From CF-46 sp963760735 (lineage in GTDB: Bacteria; Chloroflexota; Limnocylindria; Limnocylindrales; CSP1-4), in assembly GCA_963760735.1 (NCBI GenBank), contig CAVXEB010000002.1, positions 248,001 to 312,000 of the forward strand: a DNA stretch of 64,000 bases. The letters run 5' to 3'. The notes under the pieces were generated by a model, which was given only the letters and a program-made list of their open reading frames with translations, ran no database searches and was not told the DNA's origin. Both the position numbers and the translations under genes were made by a program. Shown here piece by piece: positions 1 through 8,097 of this stretch. How positions within the stretch are numbered: position 1 is the stretch's first letter; the number at the start of each line of letters is the position of its first letter.

Positions 1-417
1 GGGATCCTCGTCGGCCGCCTCGAACATCCCGATCGAGCTCGTGTAGACGACCGGCGCCGGAGAGCCTCCGAGGCGGCGGACCGCCTCGAACAGGTTGACC
101 GTCCCGACGACGTTGACGAGCGCGCCCAGCGGCGGATCCGCCCGGCAGAAGGGGACCTGGAGCGCCGCGAGGTGGATGACGTTCGTGATCCGCTCGTCGT
201 CGAGAGTCCGCTCGAGCGAGGTCAGCTCGGTGATGTCGCCGACGACGAACCGGACCGACGCGAGCTCCTCGGCGGTCAGGATCTGGGCGAGGCGACGCTG
301 GTCCGTGCCGAGATCGAACGCGACGACCGGCGTCCCCTCGCGTACGAGCGCCCGGACCGTCCAGGCGCCGATGCAGCCGAGAGCGCCGGTGACGAGGAAC
401 CGCTCGTCGCCGCTCAT
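1..417 (-). CDS. NAD-dependent epimerase/dehydratase (extended SDR), truncated by window edge
   Basis: The ATG at 417 opens a frame beginning MSGDERFLVTGALGCIGAWT that runs off the left edge, so only about 139 N-terminal residues are visible. The nucleotide-binding TGxxGxxG motif (TGALGCIG, residues 10-17) and the later IHLAALQVPFC and VVYTSSIGMFE stretches are typical of extended short-chain dehydrogenases acting on sugars or nucleotide sugars. The start overlaps the stop of the FAH-family hydrolase by four bases (ATGA), so it is the distal gene of that operon. In this context it may oxidise or epimerise a sugar acid intermediate. The substrate cannot be read from the sequence, and the catalytic YxxxK lies outside the window. 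Confidence 0.85.
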   Translation of the reverse strand, partial: MSGDERFLVTGALGCIGAWTVRALVREGTPVVAFDLGTDQRRLAQILTAEELASVRFVVGDITELTSLERTLDDERITNVIHLAALQVPFCRADPPLGALVNVVGTVNLFEAVRRLGGSPAPVVYTSSIGMFEAADEDP

Positions 418-1337
418 CCGGCCCGGGCTGCGGGTTCCGCCATGGAGCCGGCCGCCACGGCCGCGGCTGCCGCCACGTGCCGGCAGCGGTTCGTCAGCCT
501 CCCGATCCCCTCGATCTCGACGGTGACGACCGAGCCGTCGCCGAGGAACCGTGGCGGATCGCGAAACACCCCGACGCCACCGGGCGTGCCGGTGGCGATG
601 ACGTCGCCGGGCTCGAGGGTGAACGCCTGCGAGCAGTGGCTGATGATCTCGGCGACGCCGAAGTACATCATCGAGGTGTTCGACGACTGGACGACCTCGC
701 CGTCGACCGTGCAGAAGATCGCGAGCCGTTGCGGGTCGCCGATCTCGTCCGCCGTCACGATCGCCGGGCCGATCGGGCAGAACGTGTCGAGCGACTTGCC
801 GCGGACCCACTGCCCGTCGCCGAACTGGATCTCCCGGGCCGACACGTCGTTCAGGCAGGTGTAGCCCAGGACATGGTCGAGCGCGGCGTCGACCGTGACG
901 TGGCGGGCGGCCGTCCCGATGACGACGCCGAGCTCCGCCTCCCAGTCGACCTGCTGGGTCAGCGCCGGGTCCCAGCGGATCTCCGCGCCGTCGCCGATGA
1001 CGGCGCTCGGGAACTTCGCGAAGACGAGGGGCGCCGGCGGTGGCTCGGAGTTCTCCTCCGCCACATGCTCGCGGTAGTTCCGCCCGATCGCCACGACCTT
1101 CCCCGGACGCGGCACCGGCGCAAGCAGCTCGGCTTCGTCGATGGGTCGACCGCCCGAAGCGAGATCGGTGGTCGCGGCGGCCGCCCGGAGCGCGGCCAGG
1201 GCCGGCCCACCGCCCGCGAGCAGCTCGGCCATCGTGGCCGGTCCACCGGCGAGCAGGTCGGCGGCCGGCAGCCACCGCTCACCGGCGGCGACGCCCAGCG
1301 TCTCCCCGTTCCCGGTCCGGCAGCTGATCAGGCGCAC
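414..1337 (-). CDS. Fumarylacetoacetate hydrolase family protein (candidate 2,4-diketo-3-deoxy-sugar-acid hydrolase)
   Basis: This 307-residue protein has the FAH-fold landmarks: VVAIGRNYREHVAEE, FAKFPSAVIGDGAEI, the acidic metal site around DWEAELGVVIG, YTCLNDVSAREIQF, and the C-terminal GDVIATGTPGGVG loop. The family hydrolyses or isomerises 1,3-diketo or 2-oxo acids. Neighbouring aldo/keto reductase and lactonase-type genes make the last step of L-fuconate-type oxidation (2,4-diketo-3-deoxy-L-fuconate hydrolase) the best guess. The chosen GTG start has a GGGAG box six bases upstream. The probable -10 box CATACT overlaps a 14-mer that is repeated before the IclR gene. It precedes the SDR gene with a four-base overlap. 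Substrate is inferred only; ureidoglycolate lyase or hydroxyheptadienedioate isomerase homologues look similar. Confidence 0.85.
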   Translation of the reverse strand: MRLISCRTGNGETLGVAAGERWLPAADLLAGGPATMAELLAGGGPALAALRAAAATTDLASGGRPIDEAELLAPVPRPGKVVAIGRNYREHVAEENSEPPPAPLVFAKFPSAVIGDGAEIRWDPALTQQVDWEAELGVVIGTAARHVTVDAALDHVLGYTCLNDVSAREIQFGDGQWVRGKSLDTFCPIGPAIVTADEIGDPQRLAIFCTVDGEVVQSSNTSMMYFGVAEIISHCSQAFTLEPGDVIATGTPGGVGVFRDPPRFLGDGSVVTVEIEGIGRLTNRCRHVAAAAAVAAGSMAEPAARAG

Positions 1338-1348
1338 GAACGCTCCCG

Positions 1349-1376
1349 TCGTTCAGTATGTTGGTCGTTGGACGAT
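1349..1376. promoter_or_regulatory. Putative IclR operator copy 1 in the divergent FAH / aldo-keto reductase promoter
   Basis: The 14-mer GTTCAGTATGTTGG at 1351-1364 occurs again, identical, at 4313-4326 in front of the IclR gene. Read on the minus strand it contains CATACT, a good -10 box for the FAH gene, 17 bases before its GTG. A short direct repeat GGACGAT (1370-1376 and 1382-1388) lies beside it towards the aldo/keto reductase. Position and identity suggest an operator shared by the cluster regulator. Which protein binds is inferred. Confidence 0.55.
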
Positions 1377-1442
1377 GGACTGGACGATACGATACGCTCG
1401 AGGCTGGCGTCAACCGGCCCGAAGCGCCGTGGGAGGACCGAC

Positions 1443-2471
1443 GTGCCGAGCACCCAGGAGGACCGACGACCGTTGGGCCGGACCGGCCTGAGCGTGACCC
1501 GGCTGGGGTTCGGAAGCGCCCCGATCGGCGGCCTCTACCGGCCCGTCGCGGACGACGACGCGATCGCGACGGTCCGCCGCGCGTGGGACCTCGGGATCCG
1601 GCTCTTCGACACCGCGCCACTCTACGGCTACGGCGCCTCGGCGCGACGGGTCGGTGCGGGCCTGGCCGGCCGCGACCGGGACGACTACGTCCTGTCGACG
1701 AAGGTCGGCCGGCTCATCTTCGAGCCCACCGCGGTCCCGGTGGGTGCCGAGGTCGACCGCCAGCTCCTGGGCGGCGTCGAGGACGGCGCGTACATGGGCA
1801 CGGGCGGCCGGAAGGTCGTCTTCGACTACAGCGCGGACGGGATCCGCCGGTCGCTCGACGCAAGCCTCGCCCGGCTGGACGTCGACCGGATCGACATCGC
1901 GCTGATCCACGACCCCGACGATCACTGGGAGGCCGCGATCGGCGAGGCATTCCCAGCCCTCGCCCGGCTCCGCGAGCAGGGCGTGATCCGCGCGGTCGGC
2001 GCCGGGATGAACCAGTCGGCGATGCTCGCGCGGTTCGCTCGCGAGGGCGACTTCGACGTCTTCCTCCTCGCCGGCCGCTACACGCTCCTCGACCACGAGG
2101 CCCTCGACGACCTCCTGCCCCTGTGCGTCGAGCGCGGGATCGGGGTCATGATCGGCGGCGTGATGAACTCCGGGATCCTCGCCGACCCGCGGCCCGGCGG
2201 GCGGTTCAACTACGACGTCGCGCCGCCGGACGTCGTCGAGCGCGCCCAGCGGCTGGCCGCCGTCTGCGCCCGGCATGGCGTATCGCTCAAGGCGGCCGCC
2301 GTCCAGTTCGTGCTCGCCCATCCCGCCGTCGCCTCGGTGGTCGCCGGTGTTCGATCGGTCGACCATCTCGACGAGTACCCGCGCCTGCTCGCCGAGCCGA
2401 TCCCTGCCGATCTGTGGGCGGAGCTCCGCGATGACGGTCTCATCCCCGGCGCGGCGCCGACCCCCGCATGA
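1443..2471 (+). CDS. Aldo/keto reductase, L-fucose / D-threo-aldose 1-dehydrogenase-like
   Basis: The protein (342 residues from a GTG with GGGAGG six bases upstream) is a complete AKR TIM barrel. Visible catalytic elements are Asp and Tyr in DTAPLYGYGASARRVG, Lys in LSTKVGR, and His in IALIHDPDDH. The C-terminal block on VASVVAGVRSVDHLDEY is typical of the D-threo-aldose 1-dehydrogenase subgroup, which oxidises L-fucose and related sugars to lactones with NAD(P). The reading frame stays open for a further 320 codons upstream, but that part is antisense to the FAH gene and has no family similarity. It overlaps the next gene, a lactonase-type amidohydrolase, by four bases, which fits a dehydrogenase-lactonase pair. 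Confidence 0.88.
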   Translation: MPSTQEDRRPLGRTGLSVTRLGFGSAPIGGLYRPVADDDAIATVRRAWDLGIRLFDTAPLYGYGASARRVGAGLAGRDRDDYVLSTKVGRLIFEPTAVPVGAEVDRQLLGGVEDGAYMGTGGRKVVFDYSADGIRRSLDASLARLDVDRIDIALIHDPDDHWEAAIGEAFPALARLREQGVIRAVGAGMNQSAMLARFAREGDFDVFLLAGRYTLLDHEALDDLLPLCVERGIGVMIGGVMNSGILADPRPGGRFNYDVAPPDVVERAQRLAAVCARHGVSLKAAAVQFVLAHPAVASVVAGVRSVDHLDEYPRLLAEPIPADLWAELRDDGLIPGAAPTPA

Positions 2472-3340
2472 GCGCCGTCCGACCGATGCGCGTCGACGCC
2501 CATCAGCACTTCTGGCCCGACCCGTCCCTGACGGACTACCCGTGGATGACCGACGAGCTGGCGGCGATCCGCCGACCGTTCCAGCCCGGCGATCTCGCCC
2601 CGCTCCTCGCGGCGAGCGGGATCGACCGGACCGTGGTCGTCCAGGCCCGCCCGAGCGTCGAGGAAACGGCGACGCTCCTTGCGACAGCGGCCGCCACGCC
2701 GTTCATCGCCGGCGTCGTCGGCTGGGTGGACCTCACGGATCCCGGGGTCGGCGCCGCGATCGACCGGCTTCGGGCATTGCCCGGCGGCGACCGACTGGTC
2801 GGGATCCGCCACCAGGTCCAGGACGAGCCCGACCCGGACTGGCTCCGGCGCCCGGATGTCCGGCGCGGGATCGCCGCGGTCGGCGCGGCCGGCCTGGCCT
2901 ACGACCTGCTCGTCCTCGAAATCGGACTGCCGGCCGCCGTCGAAACGGTCCGCGCCCTGCCGGACGTCCGGTTCGTCCTCGACCACCTCGCGAAGCCGCA
3001 GATCCGCGAGGGCTCGCTCGGGGCCTGGGCGGCGGCGATGGAGCCGCTCGGCGCGCTGCCGAACGTCTCGGCCAAGGTGTCCGGGCTCGTCACCGAGGCG
3101 GATCACACGACGTGGACGGTCGACGATCTCCTCGAGCCGGTGCGCCTGGCGCTCGATACCTTCGGGCCTGGCCGGCTGCTCTTTGGCTCCGACTGGCCGG
3201 TCTGCCTCGTCGCCGCCCCGTACGAGCGCGTCCACGACGCGGCGGCCGAGGCGCTGAACCGGGCCGGGCTCGCACGGTCGGAGCGCGACCGGGTGTTCGG
3301 CGCGAATGCGGTCGACGTCTACCGGCTGGCCGGCGCCTGA
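2468..3340 (+). CDS. Amidohydrolase family protein, L-fucono-/L-rhamnono-lactonase-like
   Basis: This 290-residue metal-dependent hydrolase of the amidohydrolase_2 type starts with VDAHQHFWPD (metal-binding HxH) and carries VLDHLAKPQI and LLFGSDWPV, the canonical His and Asp strands of the barrel. Close relatives hydrolyse sugar 1,4- or 1,5-lactones such as L-fuconolactone; others are 4-sulfomuconolactonase or dicarboxylate hydrolases. The ATG overlaps the aldo/keto reductase stop (ATGA), so oxidation and lactone opening are probably translated together. The exact sugar is inferred from context. Confidence 0.85.
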   Translation: MSAVRPMRVDAHQHFWPDPSLTDYPWMTDELAAIRRPFQPGDLAPLLAASGIDRTVVVQARPSVEETATLLATAAATPFIAGVVGWVDLTDPGVGAAIDRLRALPGGDRLVGIRHQVQDEPDPDWLRRPDVRRGIAAVGAAGLAYDLLVLEIGLPAAVETVRALPDVRFVLDHLAKPQIREGSLGAWAAAMEPLGALPNVSAKVSGLVTEADHTTWTVDDLLEPVRLALDTFGPGRLLFGSDWPVCLVAAPYERVHDAAAEALNRAGLARSERDRVFGANAVDVYRLAGA

Positions 3341-3347
3341 CGTACGT

Positions 3348-4265
3348 TCAGGCCGGAGAGGCAACCGGCGTGTCGAGGCGGTGGAGCGGGTCGACGAGCC
3401 GGTCGGCCAGCGTGCGGAGGTCTGCGACGAGGAGCGGGACCCGCTCGGCGGTCGCCCGGACCTTGAGGAGCGTGATGCTCGCGGCGTTCGGGCCCTCGCC
3501 GGGCTGCCGTCCAGGGATCGCGACCCCGAAGCAGACGACGCCCTCCATCGTCTCCTCGTCGTCGATCGCGTAGCCGCGAGCACGGACCCGATCGAGGTCC
3601 TCGAGGAGCGCGTCGACGCTCCGGATCGCGTTCGCCGTCCGCGCCGGAAGCTCCGTGACGCCCGCCAGCCGTCGCTCGAGCTCGCGCAATTCGAGCGACG
3701 CCAGCGCCGCCTTGCCGGTCGCGGTGCTCGTCGCCGGCAGCCGCCGCCCGATCTGCGAGGTGAGCTGGACCGGCTGGCGGCCGTCGTGGCGGGCGAGGTA
3801 TGTCATCTCGAGCCCGTCGAGGGTCGCGAGCTGGACCGTCTCCTCGGACCCGACCGGCAGGTGACGCGCGACGTCGTAGAACTCCTGGACCATGTCGACC
3901 GCGACGAGATACGCCCCGCCGAGCTCCGCCAGCCGGCGGCCGAGGGCGAACCCGGTGCCGACGCGCCGGACCAGTCCGACGTCGGCCAGGGCGCCGCAGA
4001 TGTTGGCGATCGATGACTTCGGGAGGCCAAGTCGGCGGGCCAGCTCGCTCGGGCCCAGGGCGACGGCACCGTCTTCGGCAAGCACGTCCAGGATTGCCGC
4101 GGCCCTCGTGACGGCCGGCGCCAGTGACTCCCCCGACGTGCCGTCGCGCTCGTCACCGTCGATGGATGCCTTCGATCCGCTGGCCATCGTCGCGCGCTCG
4201 TCCTTCCCCTCGGACCGGTCGGACCGGGTGTGCTGCCGGCCAGCCTGCTGGCTCGCGTTCGACAT
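3348..4265 (-). CDS. IclR family transcriptional regulator
   Basis: The N-terminal winged helix (ITRAAAILDVLAEDG-type segment, then LGPSELARRLGLPKSSIANI) is followed by an effector domain with TYLARHDGRQPVQLTSQIGRRLPATSTATGKAALA, the IclR signature region. The start at 4265 (MSNASQQ) has GGAG five bases upstream and lies just downstream of a TTGACC-18-CATACT promoter. An alternative ATG at 4187 is possible, while one at 4346 would lie inside the promoter. Length is 305 residues with a rather long N-terminal extension. It converges on the lactonase gene with only seven bases between stops, and most likely controls the sugar oxidation genes and itself. The effector is unknown. Confidence 0.88.
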   Translation of the reverse strand: MSNASQQAGRQHTRSDRSEGKDERATMASGSKASIDGDERDGTSGESLAPAVTRAAAILDVLAEDGAVALGPSELARRLGLPKSSIANICGALADVGLVRRVGTGFALGRRLAELGGAYLVAVDMVQEFYDVARHLPVGSEETVQLATLDGLEMTYLARHDGRQPVQLTSQIGRRLPATSTATGKAALASLELRELERRLAGVTELPARTANAIRSVDALLEDLDRVRARGYAIDDEETMEGVVCFGVAIPGRQPGEGPNAASITLLKVRATAERVPLLVADLRTLADRLVDPLHRLDTPVASPA

Positions 4266-4312
4266 CTTGACTCCGGTCGGCCGGTGGTCTTCTGTCCAGC
4301 CTACCACCGTGT

Positions 4313-4346
4313 GTTCAGTATGTTGGACGACCGGTACGTGGGTCAA
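4313..4346 (-). promoter_or_regulatory. IclR gene promoter with operator copy 2
   Basis: On the minus strand TTGACC (4341-4346) and CATACT (4317-4322) are separated by 18 bases, a good sigma-70-type promoter. The -10 box is embedded in the 14-mer (4313-4326) shared with the FAH promoter, which suggests autoregulation by occlusion of the -10 element. The wider stretch 4347-4592 holds no gene that I can support. Confidence 0.6.
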
Positions 4347-4592
4347 GAGGAGGACCAGCGTGGTGGGACGGTTCCGTTCCCGCCGGGACGCCCACCCCGC
4401 TCACCGCCCGGCCAGGTTGCCGGCGGTGTGTGAGGCCCATGCAAGAACGCGGCCGTGCGCTCGAGACGGCCCGATTCGCCCGATCCGCCTGCCGGGCATG
4501 GCTCATAGCCACGTTGCGCACACAGCTCCGTGCGGTCGCGTTCCAGCGTGGCTGTGGCCCACCTCCGGGAGATCGGCGCACGCGGGCAGGCG

Positions 4593-5558
4593 TCAGAGGC
4601 GGACGATCGACCCCGACGCGGCGGACGCGTAGAGCGCCTCGATCGCCCGCGCCTGGCCCAGCGCGTCGGCGCGGCCGAGCCGTGGCGGCGGTCCGCCGCG
4701 GATCGCCAGGGAGACCTCGTCGATCTCGCGCTGGTACGGGTCCACGATCGGCACCTCGATCCGGTCCGTACCGTCGCGGAGCAGCCAGCCGTCGCCGTCG
4801 TGCCACGGGTGGGCGTTCGCGGCGATCGAACCCTCGCGGCCGATCGCCTCGATCGACTGGTGGGCGCTCCCGAACCCGGACGTGAACTCGGCGACGACGC
4901 CGGACGGGAACCGGAGGAGGCCGCTGAACCGAACGTCGACCCCCGTCGGGCCGACCTGCTGGGTCGCGAGGACCTCCGAGGGCTCCTCGCCGGCCAGCAG
5001 CCGTGCCGCGCTGACGCAGTAGCAGCCGACGTCCATCAGGCTGCCGCCCTCGACCTCCGGCCGGAGCCGGATGTTCGCCACGTCGTCGAGGACGAAGCTG
5101 AACGTCGAGCGGATCGTCCGCAGCTCGCCGATCCGGCCCGCCTCCTCGGCGAGCCGCTCCGTCTGCGGCGTGTACCGCCACATGAAGCCCTCGACGAGGA
5201 CGAGACCCGCGCGCTCGGCCGCGTCGAACGCCTCGTCGACCTCCGCCGGTCGCCGGGTGTAGGGCTTCTCGCACAGGACATGCTTGCCGGCGGCGAGGGC
5301 GGCCATCGTCCACGGGTGATGGAGGCTGTTCGGCAGGGAGACGTAGACCGCCTCGATCCGGGGGTCCGCCAGAAGCGCCTCGTACGACCCGTGCGAGCGC
5401 TCGATCCCGTTGGCGGCCGCGTACGCCGCCGCCCGCTCGGCATCGCGGCTGGCGACGGCGACGACCGTCCCGCGCTCGGCCAGCGCGGCGCCACCGAGAA
5501 ACCGCCGGTTGATCCCGCCGGTGCCGAGGATCCCCCAGGCCACGGGCCGTTCCGTCAT
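4593..5558 (-). CDS. Gfo/Idh/MocA family oxidoreductase
   Basis: This 321-residue protein has an N-terminal Rossmann fold (GILGTGGINRRFL, residues about 9-21) and the EKPYTRRPAEVDEAF segment, whose EKP lysine is the family's catalytic residue. A C-terminal alpha/beta domain (GCYCVSAARLLAGEEP, FPSGVVAEFTSGFG) follows. Members oxidise or reduce sugars and inositols with NAD(P). The ATG overlaps the stop of the MFS gene (ATGA), making it the third gene of an ADA-MFS-oxidoreductase operon. Nothing in the sequence fixes the substrate; a nucleoside- or sugar-derived compound is a guess from the operon. Confidence 0.9.
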   Translation of the reverse strand: MTERPVAWGILGTGGINRRFLGGAALAERGTVVAVASRDAERAAAYAAANGIERSHGSYEALLADPRIEAVYVSLPNSLHHPWTMAALAAGKHVLCEKPYTRRPAEVDEAFDAAERAGLVLVEGFMWRYTPQTERLAEEAGRIGELRTIRSTFSFVLDDVANIRLRPEVEGGSLMDVGCYCVSAARLLAGEEPSEVLATQQVGPTGVDVRFSGLLRFPSGVVAEFTSGFGSAHQSIEAIGREGSIAANAHPWHDGDGWLLRDGTDRIEVPIVDPYQREIDEVSLAIRGGPPPRLGRADALGQARAIEALYASAASGSIVRL

Positions 5559-6904
5559 CGCCCCACCTCCCCTGCGATCATCGCATCGGCGACGGCGGCC
5601 GTGGTCGGCGGATCGGCGTTCGCGGCGGCCTGGGCCTCGACCTGGGCCATGAAGTCGTCGGTCAGGATGAGGCGTGAGAACAGCAGCCCGGCGTGGATCA
5701 GGGCCGCGGAGATGAACACGGCCGGCAGCCCGAAGGCCTGGCCGATGATCCCGCCGAGGAGCGCGCCCAGCGGGATCGAGCCCCAGCTGATCACGCGGAA
5801 GCTCGCCATCACCCGCCCGAGCAGGTGGTTGGGCACGATCCGCTGACGGATCGAGCCGAACACGACGTTGAATGCGCCGCCGAAGGACGACGCCAGCGCC
5901 AGGATCGCCGCGATCAGTACCGGCTGCGGTACGACGATCCAGACCAGGTCGGTGACGAGCAGCGATGCGATGCAGGCGGTGAACAGGTTCGCCCGGCCGA
6001 GAACGCGCTCGAACCAGCCGGCCAGCAGCGTCCCGGCCACGGTCCCGACGGCGATCGACGTGATCAGCAGGCCGAACCCGACGCTGTCGAGCCCGAGCGG
6101 CCCGGGCGCGACGACGTACAGGACGATGACCGAGAAGACCGCGGTCGACGCGAGGTTCATCGGGCCGACGACGAGCGCCATCGTCCGGAGAAGCCGGTGG
6201 TGGCGCAGGTACGACAGGCCGACGGCGATGTCCGACCGGATCGAGGTCGGCGGACCGGTCCGGACCGGCCGGAACGCGCCCGTGAGGGTCACCAGGCAGA
6301 GGAGCGCGCCGACGTAGCCGGCGGCGGCCGTCCCGAACGCCGTCGCGACGCCCATCGCGACGAGGAAGCCGCCGATCGGCGGCCCGACGAACTGGTTCAT
6401 CGTCAGCTCGACCGCGTTGAGCCTGCTGTTCGCCGGGACGACCCGCTCCTTGCCGACCACGTTCGGCAGCATCGAGCTCGCCGCCGTGTCGAACATCGTC
6501 TCGAAGCAGCCGAGGATGAACGCGACGATGTAGAGGATCCAGATCGTCGCCACGCCGCCGAGAACGGCGACGGTCAGCGCGACCAGGATCGCCGCCCGCC
6601 CGGCGTCGACGAGGACCATCGTGCGGCGCCGATCGAACCGGTCGGCGAGCGCGCCCGCGATCAGGGCGAACACCAGCCACGGCAGCCGCGATGCGAACGC
6701 GACCCCGGCCACGAGACCCGGGTCGCGGGTGAGCGAGGCGGCGAACAGCGGCAGGGCGATCCCGAAGATCCCGTCGGCGAGGTTCGCGAGGAGCGACGCG
6801 CTGAACAGCGTCCAGAACCGGCGGCCCAGCCCCGCGTCGATCGACGCGACGATCGACCGCCGGCCCGACGTCCCGGCGGCCGTGCCCTCGCCGGCCGAGC
6901 TCAC
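5555..6904 (-). CDS. MFS transporter (multidrug/enterobactin-exporter-like)
   Basis: About twelve hydrophobic segments fill this 449-residue protein. After an N-terminal RRFWTLFSASLLANLADGIF come LVFALIAGALADRFDRRRTMVLVD, the conserved loop 2-3 motif of major facilitator proteins, and a matching GRANLFTAC segment in the second half. The start chosen is GTG at 6904, whose GTGA overlaps the adenosine deaminase stop. The frame is open further upstream, but that part is antisense-like, Arg-rich sequence inside the ada gene. The substrate is unknown. Co-translation with ada and an oxidoreductase suggests transport or export of a metabolite. Confidence 0.88.
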   Translation of the reverse strand: MSSAGEGTAAGTSGRRSIVASIDAGLGRRFWTLFSASLLANLADGIFGIALPLFAASLTRDPGLVAGVAFASRLPWLVFALIAGALADRFDRRRTMVLVDAGRAAILVALTVAVLGGVATIWILYIVAFILGCFETMFDTAASSMLPNVVGKERVVPANSRLNAVELTMNQFVGPPIGGFLVAMGVATAFGTAAAGYVGALLCLVTLTGAFRPVRTGPPTSIRSDIAVGLSYLRHHRLLRTMALVVGPMNLASTAVFSVIVLYVVAPGPLGLDSVGFGLLITSIAVGTVAGTLLAGWFERVLGRANLFTACIASLLVTDLVWIVVPQPVLIAAILALASSFGGAFNVVFGSIRQRIVPNHLLGRVMASFRVISWGSIPLGALLGGIIGQAFGLPAVFISAALIHAGLLFSRLILTDDFMAQVEAQAAANADPPTTAAVADAMIAGEVGR

Positions 6905-8004
6905 CCGACGGCGACCCGGCTCTCCGCAGCTCGCAGCCGGGCGTAGCCGGGCTTGACGACCTCGTTGATCAGCCGGAGGCGCTCGTCGAACGGGGCGAAG
7001 GCGCTCTTCATCGCGTTGATCGTCAGCCACTCCATCTCGCCGAGCCCGATGCCGAACGCCTCGTCGAGGGCCGCGAACTCGGACGACATCGAGACACCGC
7101 TCATCAGCCGGTTGTCGGTGTTGACCGTGACCCGGAAGCGGAGCCGTCGGAGGAGGTCGATCGGGTGCTCGGCGATCGTCGGCGCTGCGCCGGTGTGGAC
7201 GTTCGAGGTCGGGCACATCTCGAGCGGGACGCGCCGGTCGCGGACGAACGCGGCGAGCCGTCCCAGCCCGACGGAGCCGTCGTCGCGGACGGTGATGTCA
7301 TCCACGATCCGGACGCCGTGGCCGAGCCGCTCCGCACCGGCGAACTGGAGCGCTTCCCAGATCGACGGCAGCCCGAACGACTCCCCGGCATGGATCGTGA
7401 TGTGGAAGTTCTCGCGCCGGATCCGGTCGAACGCGTCGAGGTAGCGCGTCGGCGGATACCCCTTTTCCGGCCCGGCGACGTCGAACCCGACCACCCCGGC
7501 GTCGCGCCAGCGGATCGCGCACTCGGCGACCTCCACGGAGCGAGCGGCCTGGCGCATGGCCGTGACGAGCATCTTCATGACGATCGGCGCCCCGGCGATC
7601 GCGGCCCGTTCCATCCCGAGCCGGAACCCCTCGAGGTTCGCCTCGACCGCTTCGTCGAGGGTCAGGCCGCGCTCGGTCGACAGCTCCGGGGCGTAGCGGA
7701 CCTCGGCGTAGACGACGCCGTCGGTGGCGAGATCCTCGGCGCATTCCGCGGCAACGCGCACGATCGCATCGCGTTCCTGGAGCACGCCGACCGTGTGGGT
7801 GAACGTCTCGAGGTACAGCTCGAGCGACTTGCGATCGGCGCCGCGCCGGAACCACGCCGTCAGGTCGTCGACGTCGGTCGTCGGGAGGCCGTCATATCCG
7901 TACTCGCGGGCGAGGTCGACGATCGTGGCCGGCCGCAGGCCGCCATCGAGATGGTCGTGGAGGAGCGCCTTCGGGGCCTGGCGGATCGTGTCCGGGGACA
8001 GCAT
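6901..8004 (-). CDS. add: Adenosine deaminase
   Basis: The 367-residue protein carries the adenosine/AMP deaminase set: HDHLDGG near the N terminus (zinc HxH), ITIHAGES (zinc His and catalytic Glu region), LGHGVRI, CPTSNVHTGA and VTVNTDNRLMSG. The last replaces the NTDDP of enterobacterial enzymes, as commonly seen in high-GC bacteria. It hydrolyses adenosine to inosine in the cytosol as part of purine salvage. The ATG at 8004 has no Shine-Dalgarno sequence but a TACCAT box seven bases upstream, so a leaderless transcript is likely. It heads a three-gene operon and is divergent from the LuxR/AAA regulator. Confidence 0.93.
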   Translation of the reverse strand: MLSPDTIRQAPKALLHDHLDGGLRPATIVDLAREYGYDGLPTTDVDDLTAWFRRGADRKSLELYLETFTHTVGVLQERDAIVRVAAECAEDLATDGVVYAEVRYAPELSTERGLTLDEAVEANLEGFRLGMERAAIAGAPIVMKMLVTAMRQAARSVEVAECAIRWRDAGVVGFDVAGPEKGYPPTRYLDAFDRIRRENFHITIHAGESFGLPSIWEALQFAGAERLGHGVRIVDDITVRDDGSVGLGRLAAFVRDRRVPLEMCPTSNVHTGAAPTIAEHPIDLLRRLRFRVTVNTDNRLMSGVSMSSEFAALDEAFGIGLGEMEWLTINAMKSAFAPFDERLRLINEVVKPGYARLRAAESRVAVG

Positions 8005-8011
8005 GGTGGGG

Positions 8012-8017
8012 ATGGTA
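8012..8017 (-). promoter_or_regulatory. Leaderless-type -10 box for adenosine deaminase operon
   Basis: TACCAT on the minus strand lies seven bases before the ATG. No ribosome binding site is present between them. Confidence 0.45.
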
Positions 8018-8084
8018 CGACCGCGCGGCGCGGCCCGGACGTCATCCGTCGAACGACCGATGACGCAACGGAACGAGACGTGCC

Positions 8085-8090
8085 TACACT
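8085..8090 (+). promoter_or_regulatory. Leaderless-type -10 box for the LuxR/AAA regulator
   Basis: TACACT lies seven bases before the ATG at 8098, back to back with the ada box in the 93-base divergent region. A weak ATGACG at 8060-8065 could be the -35 element. Confidence 0.45.
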
Positions 8091-8097
8091 GCGCGCC

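Noticed and set aside
477..1442. N-terminal extension of the aldo/keto reductase
   Set aside because: Antisense to the FAH gene; the GTG at 1443 has a strong ribosome binding site and the family N terminus.
7165..8097. N-terminal extension of the LuxR/AAA regulator
   Set aside because: Entirely antisense to adenosine deaminase, and upstream of a good -10 box and the family start.
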